Assembly (NCBI GenBank): GCA_026393585.1
Contig: JAPKZV010000109.1
Coordinates: 1-32,222, forward strand
DNA: 32,222 nucleotides
Direction of reading: 5' to 3'
From: Actinomycetota bacterium
GTDB lineage: Bacteria; Actinomycetota; Acidimicrobiia; Acidimicrobiales; Ilumatobacteraceae
A program made the translations under genes and the position numbers. A model generated the notes under the pieces. That model saw only the letters and a list, made by a program, of their open reading frames with translations, ran no database searches and had not been told where the DNA came from. Below, one piece after another: positions 1 to 8,186 of the stretch (position 1 is its first letter; every line of letters starts with the position of its first letter).

Positions 1-204
1 TTGGTGAAAGAAAAAGGTCAACTGCAGCAATATGTGCAAGAAGTGGGGAAGTTGAGCAACATCACCTTTGTGGGCCGCTTGGGAACATATCGTTATCTCG
101 ATATGGACGTCACAATTCACGAAGCACTTGGTGCAGTGCGAGCATTGCTCACTGCTTGGGAAAATGACTCTGCAGTTTCGCCCTTCTCGGTGGACCCACT
201 CTGA
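1..204 (+). CDS. glf: UDP-galactopyranose mutase, C-terminal end (partial)
   Basis: Only the last 67 codons are present; the gene begins before the window. The visible end contains the segment ITFVGRLGTYRYLDMDVTI, which matches the conserved C-terminal stretch of bacterial UDP-galactopyranose mutases (GRLGxYxYLDM), where the flavin-binding fold closes. The enzyme converts UDP-galactopyranose to UDP-galactofuranose in the cytoplasm, the donor for galactofuranosyltransferases. The stop codon (202-204) shares one base with the start of the next gene, a galactofuranosyltransferase, so donor synthesis and use are probably translationally coupled. The family call rests on this short motif plus the neighbour; the flavin-binding N-terminus cannot be checked. 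Confidence 0.82.
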   Translation: MVKEKGQLQQYVQEVGKLSNITFVGRLGTYRYLDMDVTIHEALGAVRALLTAWENDSAVSPFSVDPL

Positions 205-1985
205 TGTCTGTTGCAGCATTCCCCGATATCAACCTGTTGCAGCGCATTTTGCCAGCGCGCGCCGACACGCTCGAGCCACCGCTTTACGAGCGCATTGCGG
301 GCAATGTGCAAAGCTTCGATACCTACTTTGGTGTCTTCCCCGCAGCACGCTGGCGACGCAAATCGGCTGTGAATGCGTTGCATGTAGTACTTGAAGTGTC
401 GGGGCCATGCGAAATTGAAATTGTGGCAGTGAAGCGCCTCAAAGAGAGCATTGTTCTTACACATGTTGCACAAAGTGCCGGTGTAGTAAACCTGCGTGTG
501 TGTGATCTGCAAGACACCACAGTCGATTCGTACTACGTCAGCGTTCGTCGCAATAGCGACAATGGCGGGCGTCTTGTGACCGGTGGTTGGTATTCAGGTG
601 CGGCCCCGTTGCGTGAAGTACGCATGAATGCGGTCATCACCACGTTTAATCGCCAGCCTTACGTACTTGCCAACGTCGAGCGGATGCGTCAACTCATTAC
701 TGAAGTGCCAAGCATCGAACAATCTTTCCGCGCCACCATTGTCGACAACGGGCGCAACTTAGAAGTTCCAGTAAGCACAGGCATGAGCCCAACACTTATT
801 CCTAACCCGAACTTGGGTGGCGCGGGTGGATTTGCGCGAGGTCTTATTCATGCGCGCAACGATGGATGGACCACCCATGTGTTGTTCATGGACGACGATA
901 TTTCACTTGAAGTGGAATCGTTAGTACGTACCATTGCGATGTTCCGTTATGCCACAGACGACAAGCTCTGTATTCATGGGGCCATGATCTCGGAAGAGAT
1001 TCCCTGGATGCAGTTTGAAGCTGGCGCACACTATGCATGGCGGTACACGTATCCGCTGCGTGCAGTTGGTCGTGAAGACGACCTGCGCGATCGCATCACA
1101 GTGCTAGCCGATGAGCTTGAGCCGAAGTTTGAATACACCGCCTGGTGGTATACCGCGTTCCCTATTGCAGTTGGCAAAGAGAACCCAGTACCAGTCTTCG
1201 TGCGTGGTGACGACGTTGCCTTTGGCCTCATGCACACTGGCGAACACAGCATCACCATGAAAGGTGTTGCAGTGTGGCATGCCGACTTTGCCCTCAAAAA
1301 CGGGCCAATGACTCTGTACTACGAAACCCGCAACATGTTGTTGGTAGAAACATTGGTCTACGACCAGCACAAGTGGTATCACACGGCATATCGCACGTTG
1401 TCGTTTGGGTTCCGCAACATTTTCTCACTGCGCTATGCCAGCTTGGAATACATGTTGAAAGGTCTCGACCACTATTTAGAAGGTCCCGATTTTTGGCGCA
1501 ATGTCGACCATGCGGCAATGCACGATGAAGTGCGCGTATGCCCCGAAGAAAAAGCTGGACCACTGAACGCTGAACTCAGCGCAATTCAAATTCCTGCTGG
1601 TATTCCCAAGCCCATTCGTCTCATTGGCTTTATTGCTGCAGTACCACTTGTTGGTGGTTACATATTGCCGCAGTGGTTGCGTTCCAAAAAGATGGGTGTT
1701 GCCCCCATCAACTCACGCGCGGTGGGCTTAGCTACGCGCCGTAACAGTATTTTGCATCGCCATCCACGCCTCGATGAGGGTTACGTGTTGGTGCGCGACA
1801 CACCACGTTTCTGGCGCGATATGAAGGCCTTGCGTGTATCGCTCATGCGTTTGCGTCGCGATTACCCACGCTTGAAGCGTGAATACCGTGCGTATTACCC
1901 CGAGATGGTGAGCGATGAAGCGTGGGCACAGCGCTTTGGTGTTTCTATAGACGATCTGCGGTCGTCATCAACGCCAGCCAAGTAG
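204..1985 (+). CDS. glfT2: GlfT2-like galactofuranosyltransferase
   Basis: 593 residues, slightly shorter than mycobacterial GlfT2 (about 637). The N-terminal part (to about residue 145) looks like the beta-sandwich that precedes the GT-A domain and includes the FDTYFGVFPAARWRR segment typical of the family. The GT-A core starts near VNAVITTFNR-like sequence (about residue 147) and continues through NPNLGGAGGFARG. The metal-binding acidic triad is FMDDD (Asp230-232). A WHADF segment with His359, followed by YYETRN, corresponds to the region holding the catalytic histidine in GlfT2. Known members polymerise galactofuranose onto a lipid-linked acceptor at the inner face of the membrane. The start ATG overlaps the glf stop (TGATG). 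The 3' end overlaps the convergent SpoIID-type gene by 41 bases. Whether this organism makes a mycobacterial-type arabinogalactan is not shown here. Confidence 0.85.
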   Translation: MSVAAFPDINLLQRILPARADTLEPPLYERIAGNVQSFDTYFGVFPAARWRRKSAVNALHVVLEVSGPCEIEIVAVKRLKESIVLTHVAQSAGVVNLRVCDLQDTTVDSYYVSVRRNSDNGGRLVTGGWYSGAAPLREVRMNAVITTFNRQPYVLANVERMRQLITEVPSIEQSFRATIVDNGRNLEVPVSTGMSPTLIPNPNLGGAGGFARGLIHARNDGWTTHVLFMDDDISLEVESLVRTIAMFRYATDDKLCIHGAMISEEIPWMQFEAGAHYAWRYTYPLRAVGREDDLRDRITVLADELEPKFEYTAWWYTAFPIAVGKENPVPVFVRGDDVAFGLMHTGEHSITMKGVAVWHADFALKNGPMTLYYETRNMLLVETLVYDQHKWYHTAYRTLSFGFRNIFSLRYASLEYMLKGLDHYLEGPDFWRNVDHAAMHDEVRVCPEEKAGPLNAELSAIQIPAGIPKPIRLIGFIAAVPLVGGYILPQWLRSKKMGVAPINSRAVGLATRRNSILHRHPRLDEGYVLVRDTPRFWRDMKALRVSLMRLRRDYPRLKREYRAYYPEMVSDEAWAQRFGVSIDDLRSSSTPAK

Positions 1986-4320
1986 CTCGGTTTACGTTGC
2001 CCGTAGCGGGCAATTTTGCGCGTTGTTGGAACTGCTTCACGTAGTACACCGTGGGGCCGTCGTAATAGCCAGAAGTTTTCAAGGTCGTTTTCAGTACACG
2101 ATTCAGTGTTGCTTGAAGCACTTTCACCGACGGATGCTGAGTGCCAAGGCGCAACACAGATGTGCGTGGCTTTTTGTCGAGGCCAAGACTTTTCCACACT
2201 TCAACGTCGACAATGCCATCAACCGGAAGCGCCATGGCGGTTTCATACCTCATCACGAGCGACCTTGTGCTCTTGCCGAAAATGCCATCGGTAGGAATCG
2301 CTTTTTTCTTCAGCTTGAACGCGGTGTTCAACGACTTCTGTACCAATTTCACCATGTCGCCTCTGTGGTTGGCGCGCAGTGGTAAACCAATCACCACATC
2401 GGGAGCGCCTGGCGTTTGGGGGAGTAGACCCTGAGTGCGTAGTGCATCGAGTTGTGCACGAATGTACAACGCAAACTCGGTTTGGCCTGTTGCCGTGAGG
2501 TGCACATTGTCGTTCTTCACAAACCAACGCCACCTTGGAGTGTCAGATGAATATGTATTCCAGTCGAGCAGGGTGACGTTTGGGTATGTTGCAGCGATCC
2601 TGGCGAGTGCTGCATTCGATATGTCATACCCGGCTGTTGTGCGTCGCGTAGACATGTTGATGAAAATGATTCTCTGCACGCCTTTGGCGGTGAGAGCAGC
2701 AACGACTTGGTCGGCTTCGGCGCCAAACGTGCTCGATGAATCGTTGTAGCCCAGTTGAATGACAGCGATTGCCGGTGTCTTATCTGCAGGTAATGAGTTG
2801 ATGATGGTAATTCCGTCAGGCGTTCCTGTGCATGAAGCGCCAATCAGGCATCGTGAACTCAATGCTTGATAATCAACATTGGGGTATGCCGGGCGAACAA
2901 TGCTGTTGAACTCAGAAGTAATACTTTCTCCAACCGAGTCACCAATAAACAACATTGGCCCGACCACTGTTGACGTTGCCGTCGAGCCGTACACGGGAGT
3001 GGTCTCGTACCACGGAGAACGCAGGTCGAATGCCGATTTGAAATCCCATCCACTCATACTCACTTCGCCTGCTGTGCCGGAAATGGTGACCTTGGTTGCG
3101 TAGCCGTTCCAGTCGCTTCCCAGCCCGTCGTGGGTGGTGACAACCGAGAGCAGCACACCGATGCTGGGATATTTCTTTTGAATACTCTGAGCATCGATCA
3201 CTGCACTCCAATTGAGGTCAGATGAATCGGCCGCAATGTCGCCATCGTCAACACGCATGGGGAAAGTAGTGCCGGCTGTGCGGCCACCGTTCGACGAAGT
3301 GAACTCAGTACTCACCACGCCACCTTTTGCGGTACGCATAATGAATCCACTGGTGTCGCTAATGGCAGTGTTGGTGCGCATGTCTTCCAAAACCGCAATA
3401 GGGCGGCCTATTTTCTCGCGAAGTGCTGCACCGCCGTACACCTGGCACGATTGCGTGTCGCAGGTTTTAGCGTAGCTATAGCGCTTTTGGCCAAGGGAAT
3501 AAGAACGTGCTGCAACTGCTTGCGCACGTAGTGCATTCATTCCGGCTCCACCGGCAAGGTCTCCCCAAGACGCAGGGGATTCACGAGGAACTACTCCACG
3601 CAAGTAGTCGTCGAGTTTCACCAGGTTGACGGTGCGATTTTCTTTGTCGGTTCCATTCACGGCACGAATAGTTCCGCGGTAGTAACGCGTGGCACCGGCT
3701 GGTTCACATATGCCAATTGCATCATTCGGCATCACTGCTGCAGATGCATCGTTGCTGAGAGTTGTTGAAACATTTGTGGGGCCAGCAATATCGGCAACGA
3801 GAACGAACTTATTTGCGACGGGGTCAGATTGCTCAGCAACACAAGTTGGTGTGGTGCTTCCCCAAACACGATACGTGCCCACAGTGCCTGCAATCTCGCG
3901 CACTACAAGCGCCGCCCATTTGCGACCCGGCACAGGGTCGTTCTCAAGAAGGAGAGAAGCATTTTCCGACACCATTGCTGTTTGTTTGTTATCGAGGGCG
4001 GTGAGTCGCACGCTCATGACGCCGTTTGGTGTGAGACCCGCATCTGCATCGGTGAGTGGCGACAACGTTGTGCCGCCGTAGTAGAAGTCGAGAATTTCTT
4101 GCCAGGTTTTGTTGTAGGTGGTGGCCCAGCCGAGTGCGCCGTACTGGCTCATGCCGCGCCCATGACCATTTCCTTTGCCGTTCACCAAAATTGATGCAGG
4201 GGGTTGGCCTGCAAGATCTTCAGCAAATGCAGGGGGAGTGGGTACCGCGAAGAGGAAGGTGCTCAACAAGACCACCGCAACACTGATGCGACGAAGTTGA
4301 GTTGAGGACGCGTGAATCAT
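1945..4320 (-). CDS. Secreted SpoIID/LytB + SGNH hydrolase + double peptidoglycan-binding protein
   Basis: 791 residues in three parts. Residues 1-33 are a signal peptide (Arg10-Arg11, hydrophobic core, AFA|E cleavage). About 45-430 is a SpoIID/LytB-type domain, with GHGRGMSQYGALGWA near its start, and LRGVVPRESPASW (Glu247, the position of the catalytic glutamate in SpoIID) followed by LRAQAVAARSYS. About 455-620 is an SGNH/GDSL esterase-like domain: GDSVGES with Ser462, LGYND (Asn526), and DNVH (Asp604, His607), which form a complete block I/III/V set. About 640-710 and 718-787 are two PG_binding_1-like repeats. SpoIID enzymes cut glycan strands; SGNH domains often add or remove acyl groups on sugars. 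The protein is probably exported to remodel the wall, which suits the neighbouring galactan genes. The start is supported by a GGAGGA ribosome site 3-4 bases upstream. The substrate of the SGNH part is unknown. Confidence 0.85.
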   Translation of the reverse strand: MIHASSTQLRRISVAVVLLSTFLFAVPTPPAFAEDLAGQPPASILVNGKGNGHGRGMSQYGALGWATTYNKTWQEILDFYYGGTTLSPLTDADAGLTPNGVMSVRLTALDNKQTAMVSENASLLLENDPVPGRKWAALVVREIAGTVGTYRVWGSTTPTCVAEQSDPVANKFVLVADIAGPTNVSTTLSNDASAAVMPNDAIGICEPAGATRYYRGTIRAVNGTDKENRTVNLVKLDDYLRGVVPRESPASWGDLAGGAGMNALRAQAVAARSYSLGQKRYSYAKTCDTQSCQVYGGAALREKIGRPIAVLEDMRTNTAISDTSGFIMRTAKGGVVSTEFTSSNGGRTAGTTFPMRVDDGDIAADSSDLNWSAVIDAQSIQKKYPSIGVLLSVVTTHDGLGSDWNGYATKVTISGTAGEVSMSGWDFKSAFDLRSPWYETTPVYGSTATSTVVGPMLFIGDSVGESITSEFNSIVRPAYPNVDYQALSSRCLIGASCTGTPDGITIINSLPADKTPAIAVIQLGYNDSSSTFGAEADQVVAALTAKGVQRIIFINMSTRRTTAGYDISNAALARIAATYPNVTLLDWNTYSSDTPRWRWFVKNDNVHLTATGQTEFALYIRAQLDALRTQGLLPQTPGAPDVVIGLPLRANHRGDMVKLVQKSLNTAFKLKKKAIPTDGIFGKSTRSLVMRYETAMALPVDGIVDVEVWKSLGLDKKPRTSVLRLGTQHPSVKVLQATLNRVLKTTLKTSGYYDGPTVYYVKQFQQRAKLPATGNVNRATWLALMTTADRL

Positions 4321-4330
4321 GTTCCTCCAA

Positions 4331-4336
4331 AGGGTA
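4331..4336 (-). promoter_or_regulatory. Probable -10 box for the SpoIID-SGNH gene
   Basis: On the minus strand the hexamer TACCCT lies 10 bases before the ATG at 4320, with a strong Shine-Dalgarno (GGAGGA) in between. Unlike most unit-heading genes here, the mRNA would carry a very short leader or start just at the ribosome site. No clear -35 was identified. Confidence 0.35.
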
Positions 4337-4354
4337 GTTGTGCGGACATGATGA

Positions 4355-5314
4355 TTATCGGCAGATCCCCCCTCCCCCTTGAGTGTTCTCGGCGCCGTAT
4401 GTCACGTTTTTTGCGACATTTTGCGCCGAGAAACCTCTTTGGAGGTGTGAAGCGACGAGTTTTGGCTCAAAAGCAATCTGCCGGAAAGAAAAGCGCCACA
4501 CCGTGTATCCCAAAGATTGCAATTCCGCATCGCGTAGACGGTCATTTTCAAAAGCATCGCGAGTCGACCCGTGATAGGTAAAACCATCACATTCCACAAT
4601 TGCTCGATACTGCCGCCAGAGAAAATCAACACGGTAATTGCCAACTTGAGCTTGAAATTCAAATGGAGGCAACTTGTTCATGAAACAAAGAGACAACATT
4701 TTTGCTTCCAAAACACTTTCGGGTTGTGCAGTGTCGAGGTCCCATTTATTCAAGAGATTTTTCAACTGCGTAATGCCGGGGCGACCTTGTTTTGCGTGAA
4801 GGAACAGTTGTCGCCATGCAGATTGGATAGTGAATTGATCGGCAACTAAGAAATGTTCAAGCACGCGGTGGGCAAGTGCGGGGTTCCATGCGCAGGTATC
4901 GAGCAGCGTACGAAATGGCGAAGTAGAGGGAATTCCTTGCGTGTCGATAGGGGAAAGGTCATAAGTATCAATTGGACGATGCACGACCGCGCCAACAAGT
5001 TTGCGATGAAGTGGCCGCGTGGGGCTCAGAATATGGATGGGTTCAATGAACGGAAGCGATACTCCATGTAGCCAAGCCGCAGTTGCTCCTCCCGCCATCG
5101 CATCTTTCCCAGATGCACGAACTGCAGCAGCAATACGTTGTTCTGGTGACTGCTGCGTGTTGGTGACCGCGCCAATTCCAGGCTGGAGAATAGAGAGATA
5201 GCCACGATGAACTGCGCGACTCCAAGAAGAGCGAGAAACGTGAGCAGGAACGACTTCGCCGTGGGCGATGAGGCCGAATTGATCTGCGAATTGCTGAAGT
5301 GTGTTGTGGTACAT
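4355..5314 (-). CDS. AbiEi-like N-terminus + DUF559/Vsr-type endonuclease-fold protein
   Basis: 319 residues. The first ~55 residues (QFGLIAHGEVV...RAVHRGYLSILQPGIGAV) resemble the winged-helix N-terminus of AbiEi-family antitoxin-like proteins. The middle (AAWLHGVSLPF... FRTLLDTCAW) is the usual linker domain. From about 205 the protein has a DUF559/very-short-patch-repair-like PD-(D/E)XK core: VLEAK, NYRVDFLW with Asp230, IVECDGFTYHG with Glu241 and Asp243, then RLRDAELQSLGYTVWRF. The probable metal ligands are therefore present and a nuclease role is possible, but no function is established for this architecture. No toxin partner lies next to it. The C-terminal ~20 residues are encoded by palindromic repeat copy A, and a second, inverted copy lies just upstream of the start. 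The start ATG is preceded by a weak AGGT. Confidence 0.75.
   Translation of the reverse strand: MYHNTLQQFADQFGLIAHGEVVPAHVSRSSWSRAVHRGYLSILQPGIGAVTNTQQSPEQRIAAAVRASGKDAMAGGATAAWLHGVSLPFIEPIHILSPTRPLHRKLVGAVVHRPIDTYDLSPIDTQGIPSTSPFRTLLDTCAWNPALAHRVLEHFLVADQFTIQSAWRQLFLHAKQGRPGITQLKNLLNKWDLDTAQPESVLEAKMLSLCFMNKLPPFEFQAQVGNYRVDFLWRQYRAIVECDGFTYHGSTRDAFENDRLRDAELQSLGYTVWRFSFRQIAFEPKLVASHLQRGFSAQNVAKNVTYGAENTQGGGGICR
4382..4435 (+). repeat. 54-bp palindromic repeat, copy A (inverted partner of 5358-5411)
   Basis: Compared with the reverse complement of 5358-5411, 45 of 54 positions are identical with no gaps, and the first 22 bases match perfectly. The copy is itself a palindrome: TTCTCGGCGC (4386-4395) pairs perfectly with GCGCCGAGAA (4423-4432), and an inner ATGTC/GACAT pair (4399-4403 / 4415-4419) surrounds a T-rich loop. 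It lies inside the 3' end of the DUF559 gene and encodes that protein's C-terminal tail. It could also act as a terminator hairpin. Confidence 0.85.
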
Positions 5315-5357
5315 ACCTGACTGTGTGCATTAGTCACATGAGAGCGCCATAAATTTT

Positions 5358-5411
5358 GGTTTCTCGGCGCGTTTCGTCACGAAAAGCGGGACATACGGCG
5401 CCGAGAACACT
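5358..5411 (-). repeat. 54-bp palindromic repeat, copy B (inverted partner of 4382-4435)
   Basis: This is the second copy, opposite in orientation to copy A, located between the DUF559 start (5314) and the hom promoter. Its outer arms TTCTCGGCGC (5361-5370) and GCGCCGAGAA (5398-5407) pair perfectly over 10 bp. The inner part differs from copy A at nine positions but still keeps short complementary pieces (GTC/GAC and CGT/ACG), which hints that the hairpin rather than the loop sequence is preserved. Confidence 0.85.
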
Positions 5412-5423
5412 AAAAGTGGGTTA

Positions 5424-5429
5424 TAGCCT
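5424..5429 (+). promoter_or_regulatory. Probable -10 box, leaderless hom transcript
   Basis: TAGCCT fits the TANNNT consensus and ends 6 bases before the hom ATG at 5436, so transcription would start at or next to the start codon. A GAAGGG directly abuts the ATG and is too close to work as a normal ribosome site. Confidence 0.4.
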
Positions 5430-5435
5430 GAAGGG

Positions 5436-6722
5436 ATGAAGCAAGAGGTGCGTTTAGGCGTTATTGGTGTGGGAAATGTCGGAGCGGCATTTATCAACCT
5501 TGTTCACGAACGTGCCGAAACAATCACCCAGCGCACAGGCATCACTTTGGTGGTGACCCGAGCCTCGGTTCGCGATATTTCACGTGCTCGTGGCGTGTCG
5601 CTCGACGCGAAAGCATTCACCACGAACCCGCTCGACGTGGTCAATGACCCCAATGTCGATGTTGTGGTGGAACTCATGGGCGGAATTGAGCCCGCTCGCG
5701 ACCTCATCACCCAAGCACTGGGCAAAGGTAAGCCAGTGGTCACGGCAAATAAAGCACTCCTTGCTGAGCATGGCGCAGAACTTTTTGCTGCTGCCGACGC
5801 CGCAGGCGTTGACCTTCTCTTTGAAGCTGCAGTTGCTGGTGGCATTCCATTCATTCGTCCGTTGCGTGAAAGCTTGCGTGGCGAACCTATTCGCCGTGTA
5901 ATGGGCATTGTGAATGGCACCACAAACTTTATTTTGACGAAGATGACAGAAGAGGGCGCCGACTACGCAGCAGTTCTTGCTGAAGCTCAAGCCTTGGGTT
6001 ATGCCGAAGCCGACCCCACTGCCGATGTTGAAGCATTCGATGCGGCAGCGAAGTGTGCAGTGATTGCAAGCATTGCATTTGGTGCCAACGTCACTTCACA
6101 CGATGTTCATCGCGAAGGAATTACTACGGTTACAGCGGCCGATATTGCTGTGGCAAAACGACTTGGCTATGTAGTGAAGTTGCTTGCCATTGCGGAAATT
6201 GATGCAGATTCGCAAGAACTTGCCGTGCTCGTGCACCCTGCAATGGTGCCGCTCAACCACCCACTAGCCAGCGTGCGCGAGGCCTATAACGCCGTGTTTG
6301 TCGAGGGCGATGCAGTGGGGTCGCTGATGTTCTACGGCCGCGGTGCCGGCGGCAGCCCAACGGCAAGTGCGGTACTGGGCGACACTATTGACGCTGCAGT
6401 GAACTTGAAAAAAGGTACGCACGCCATGCTGGGTTCGTTCTCGAAACCTCGCTTCACCGCAATAGATAAAACGCACAGCGAATACATGCTGGCACTTGAA
6501 GTGCTCGACCAGCCAGGTGTTTTACACAGCATTACTGGCGTGTTTGCGCAAAATGGCGTGAGTATTCGCACAGCCGAACAAGAAGGCATTGGCGAAAATG
6601 CACGTCTTGTTTTCATTACACACCTTGCCCAAGAAGCGTCGGTCCAAAAGTGTTTGCGCGATTTCGCAGGTCTTGCAGTAGTCAAACGATCGGGCGACTT
6701 CATTCGAGTTGTAGGGCAATAA
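5436..6722 (+). CDS. hom: Homoserine dehydrogenase
   Basis: 428 residues, the usual length for ACT-containing homoserine dehydrogenases. It reduces aspartate semialdehyde to homoserine with NAD(P)H, the branch point to threonine, methionine and isoleucine. Visible parts: N-terminal Rossmann motif GVIGVGNVGAAF (about 8-19), MGGIEPA, the NGTTNFILTKM signature, and the EADPTADVEAFDAAAKCAVIA catalytic stretch holding the conserved Asp and Lys. The C-terminal ACT domain (about 350-428, LEVLDQPGVLHSITGVFAQN) is the usual site of threonine feedback. The stop is 3 bases before the thrC start, so the two are co-transcribed. The repeat-flanked DUF559 gene lies directly upstream. Confidence 0.96.
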   Translation: MKQEVRLGVIGVGNVGAAFINLVHERAETITQRTGITLVVTRASVRDISRARGVSLDAKAFTTNPLDVVNDPNVDVVVELMGGIEPARDLITQALGKGKPVVTANKALLAEHGAELFAAADAAGVDLLFEAAVAGGIPFIRPLRESLRGEPIRRVMGIVNGTTNFILTKMTEEGADYAAVLAEAQALGYAEADPTADVEAFDAAAKCAVIASIAFGANVTSHDVHREGITTVTAADIAVAKRLGYVVKLLAIAEIDADSQELAVLVHPAMVPLNHPLASVREAYNAVFVEGDAVGSLMFYGRGAGGSPTASAVLGDTIDAAVNLKKGTHAMLGSFSKPRFTAIDKTHSEYMLALEVLDQPGVLHSITGVFAQNGVSIRTAEQEGIGENARLVFITHLAQEASVQKCLRDFAGLAVVKRSGDFIRVVGQ

Positions 6723-6725
6723 CTC

Positions 6726-8120
6726 ATGCAGTACGTATCAACTCGTGGCACTGCGCCCGTCCTCTCGTTTGCCGATGCTGTACTTGCTGGTCTTGCCACC
6801 GATGGTGGTTTGTACGTTCCGCAACAGTGGCCGTCTGCTCCAGACACCTTGACCACCGACTACGCATCGCTCGCAGCGTCGGTGATGGCGCCATTTATGG
6901 GCGACGAAATTGATGCAAAAACATTGCAGAAACTGTGTAGCACTGCATATTCCACATTTCGCGACCCGCGTGTCACTCCGCTTGTTCCATTGGAAGCCAA
7001 TCACTGGATGTTGGAACTTTTCCACGGCCCGACCTTGGCGTTCAAAGATGTGGCTCTGCAGTTCTTAGGCCAATTGTTTGACTTGCTTCTTGAGCAACGT
7101 GACGAGCACATCACCATTGTTGGAGCAACAAGTGGCGATACCGGTAGTGCAGCAATTGATGGCGTGAAAAATTGTTCACGCGTAAAAATTGTCATTCTCT
7201 ATCCAGAGGGTCGCGTGAGCGACGTGCAGCGACGCCAAATGACCACAGTGAATTCACCCAATGTGAAAACACTTGCGGTGAATGGAACCTTCGACGATTG
7301 CCAAGACCTCGTCAAGGCAATGTTCAACAACCAAAAGTTCCGTGAACAACAACGCCTGTCGGCAGTGAACTCCATCAACTGGGCACGCATCATGGCCCAA
7401 GTGGTGTACTACTTCTCTGCAGCGCAGCAATTGGCCTCTAGTGGTGTTTCCATTAGCAATGGCGTTTCTTTCAGTGTTCCCACCGGCAACTTCGGCAACG
7501 TTTTGTCGGGTTGGATTGCGCGACAAATGGGCGCACCTATTCATCAACTCATCGTTGGCTCAAATTCCAACGATATTTTGACGCGCTTTTTTGCCACACA
7601 AGAGATGCGCGCACAAAGCGTGCTGCCAACGCTGAGCCCGAGCATGGATATTCAAGTGTCGTCAAACTTCGAACGGTTGCTTTTTGAAATGAACAACCGC
7701 GATGGTGCACGCACTGCCGACCAGTTGGGTCGCTTTCGTTCTGAAGGTGTATTTGCAGTGAGCCCTGAGCAGTACAACACCTGGCTTGCACCGGTCTTTC
7801 GTGCAGCACGATGTGACGATGCAACAACGCTGGAAGTCATTCGTGATGTGTTTGAAAAAACTGGGCAGCTCATCGACCCGCACACTGCGGTGGGTGTGTT
7901 CGGTGCGCGTCAGCATCAGTCAGTCGATATTCCCATGGTCACTTTGGCAACTGCTCATGCAGCGAAGTTCCCCGATGCAGTAGAAAAAGCAACGGGGAGC
8001 CGGCCGTCGTTGCCCGCGCATCTTGCAGACCTCTTTGACCACGAGGAATATGTGACCGCGGTCGAAAACGACCTGGAAGCGGTACAAAATGCCGTTACTC
8101 GGTTCACTGCCGGCGCTTAA
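6726..8120 (+). CDS. thrC: Threonine synthase, long (E. coli-like) type
   Basis: 464 residues. This PLP enzyme makes L-threonine from O-phospho-L-homoserine. The PLP lysine is Lys107 in HGPTLAFKDVALQFLGQ. The N-terminal YVSTRGTAP...LATDGGLYVPQ is the hallmark of the long type, whereas Mycobacterium has the short form (about 360 residues). Further motifs are GATSGDTGSAAIDG (phosphate binding) and FSVPTGNFGNVLSGW. Downstream one would expect thrB (homoserine kinase) as in Mycobacterium, but rho follows directly, so the substrate must come from a kinase encoded elsewhere. The start ATG follows the hom stop by three bases. Confidence 0.96.
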   Translation: MQYVSTRGTAPVLSFADAVLAGLATDGGLYVPQQWPSAPDTLTTDYASLAASVMAPFMGDEIDAKTLQKLCSTAYSTFRDPRVTPLVPLEANHWMLELFHGPTLAFKDVALQFLGQLFDLLLEQRDEHITIVGATSGDTGSAAIDGVKNCSRVKIVILYPEGRVSDVQRRQMTTVNSPNVKTLAVNGTFDDCQDLVKAMFNNQKFREQQRLSAVNSINWARIMAQVVYYFSAAQQLASSGVSISNGVSFSVPTGNFGNVLSGWIARQMGAPIHQLIVGSNSNDILTRFFATQEMRAQSVLPTLSPSMDIQVSSNFERLLFEMNNRDGARTADQLGRFRSEGVFAVSPEQYNTWLAPVFRAARCDDATTLEVIRDVFEKTGQLIDPHTAVGVFGARQHQSVDIPMVTLATAHAAKFPDAVEKATGSRPSLPAHLADLFDHEEYVTAVENDLEAVQNAVTRFTAGA

Positions 8121-8133
8121 TTCTCGCTGAGCG

Positions 8134-8162
8134 TTGCAACAAGTTCCCCAGGTGGCTATGGT
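8134..8162 (+). promoter_or_regulatory. Probable sigma70-type promoter for rho
   Basis: TTGCAA (8134-8139), a 17-base spacer and TATGGT (8157-8162) form a good housekeeping-type promoter. The predicted start of transcription, near 8169, falls on the first base of a perfect hairpin. This would give rho its own promoter with an untranslated leader of about 150 bases, unusual in a window where most unit-heading genes look leaderless. Confidence 0.5.
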
Positions 8163-8168
8163 GGTTAC

Positions 8169-8186
8169 ATCTCGGGTTGCCGAGAT
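8169..8186 (+). other. Perfect stem-loop at the predicted 5' end of the rho leader
   Basis: ATCTCGG (8169-8175), a GTTG loop, and CCGAGAT (8180-8186) form a 7-bp perfect stem. No run of T follows (TGATTTCC), so a simple intrinsic terminator for thrC is unlikely but not excluded. It could protect the 5' end or take part in Rho autoregulation. The rest of the leader (to 8320) shows a 28-codon GTG-started frame (8253-8339) overlapping the rho start, of unknown meaning. Confidence 0.5.

Noticed and set aside
4355-5314. AbiE toxin-antitoxin pair
   Set aside because: Only the AbiEi-like N-terminus is present and there is no nucleotidyltransferase (AbiEii) partner next to it.
4382-5411. Classical insertion sequence
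   Set aside because: Inverted repeats are present, but the protein has no transposase motif, one repeat lies within the gene rather than outside it, and no target duplication is visible.
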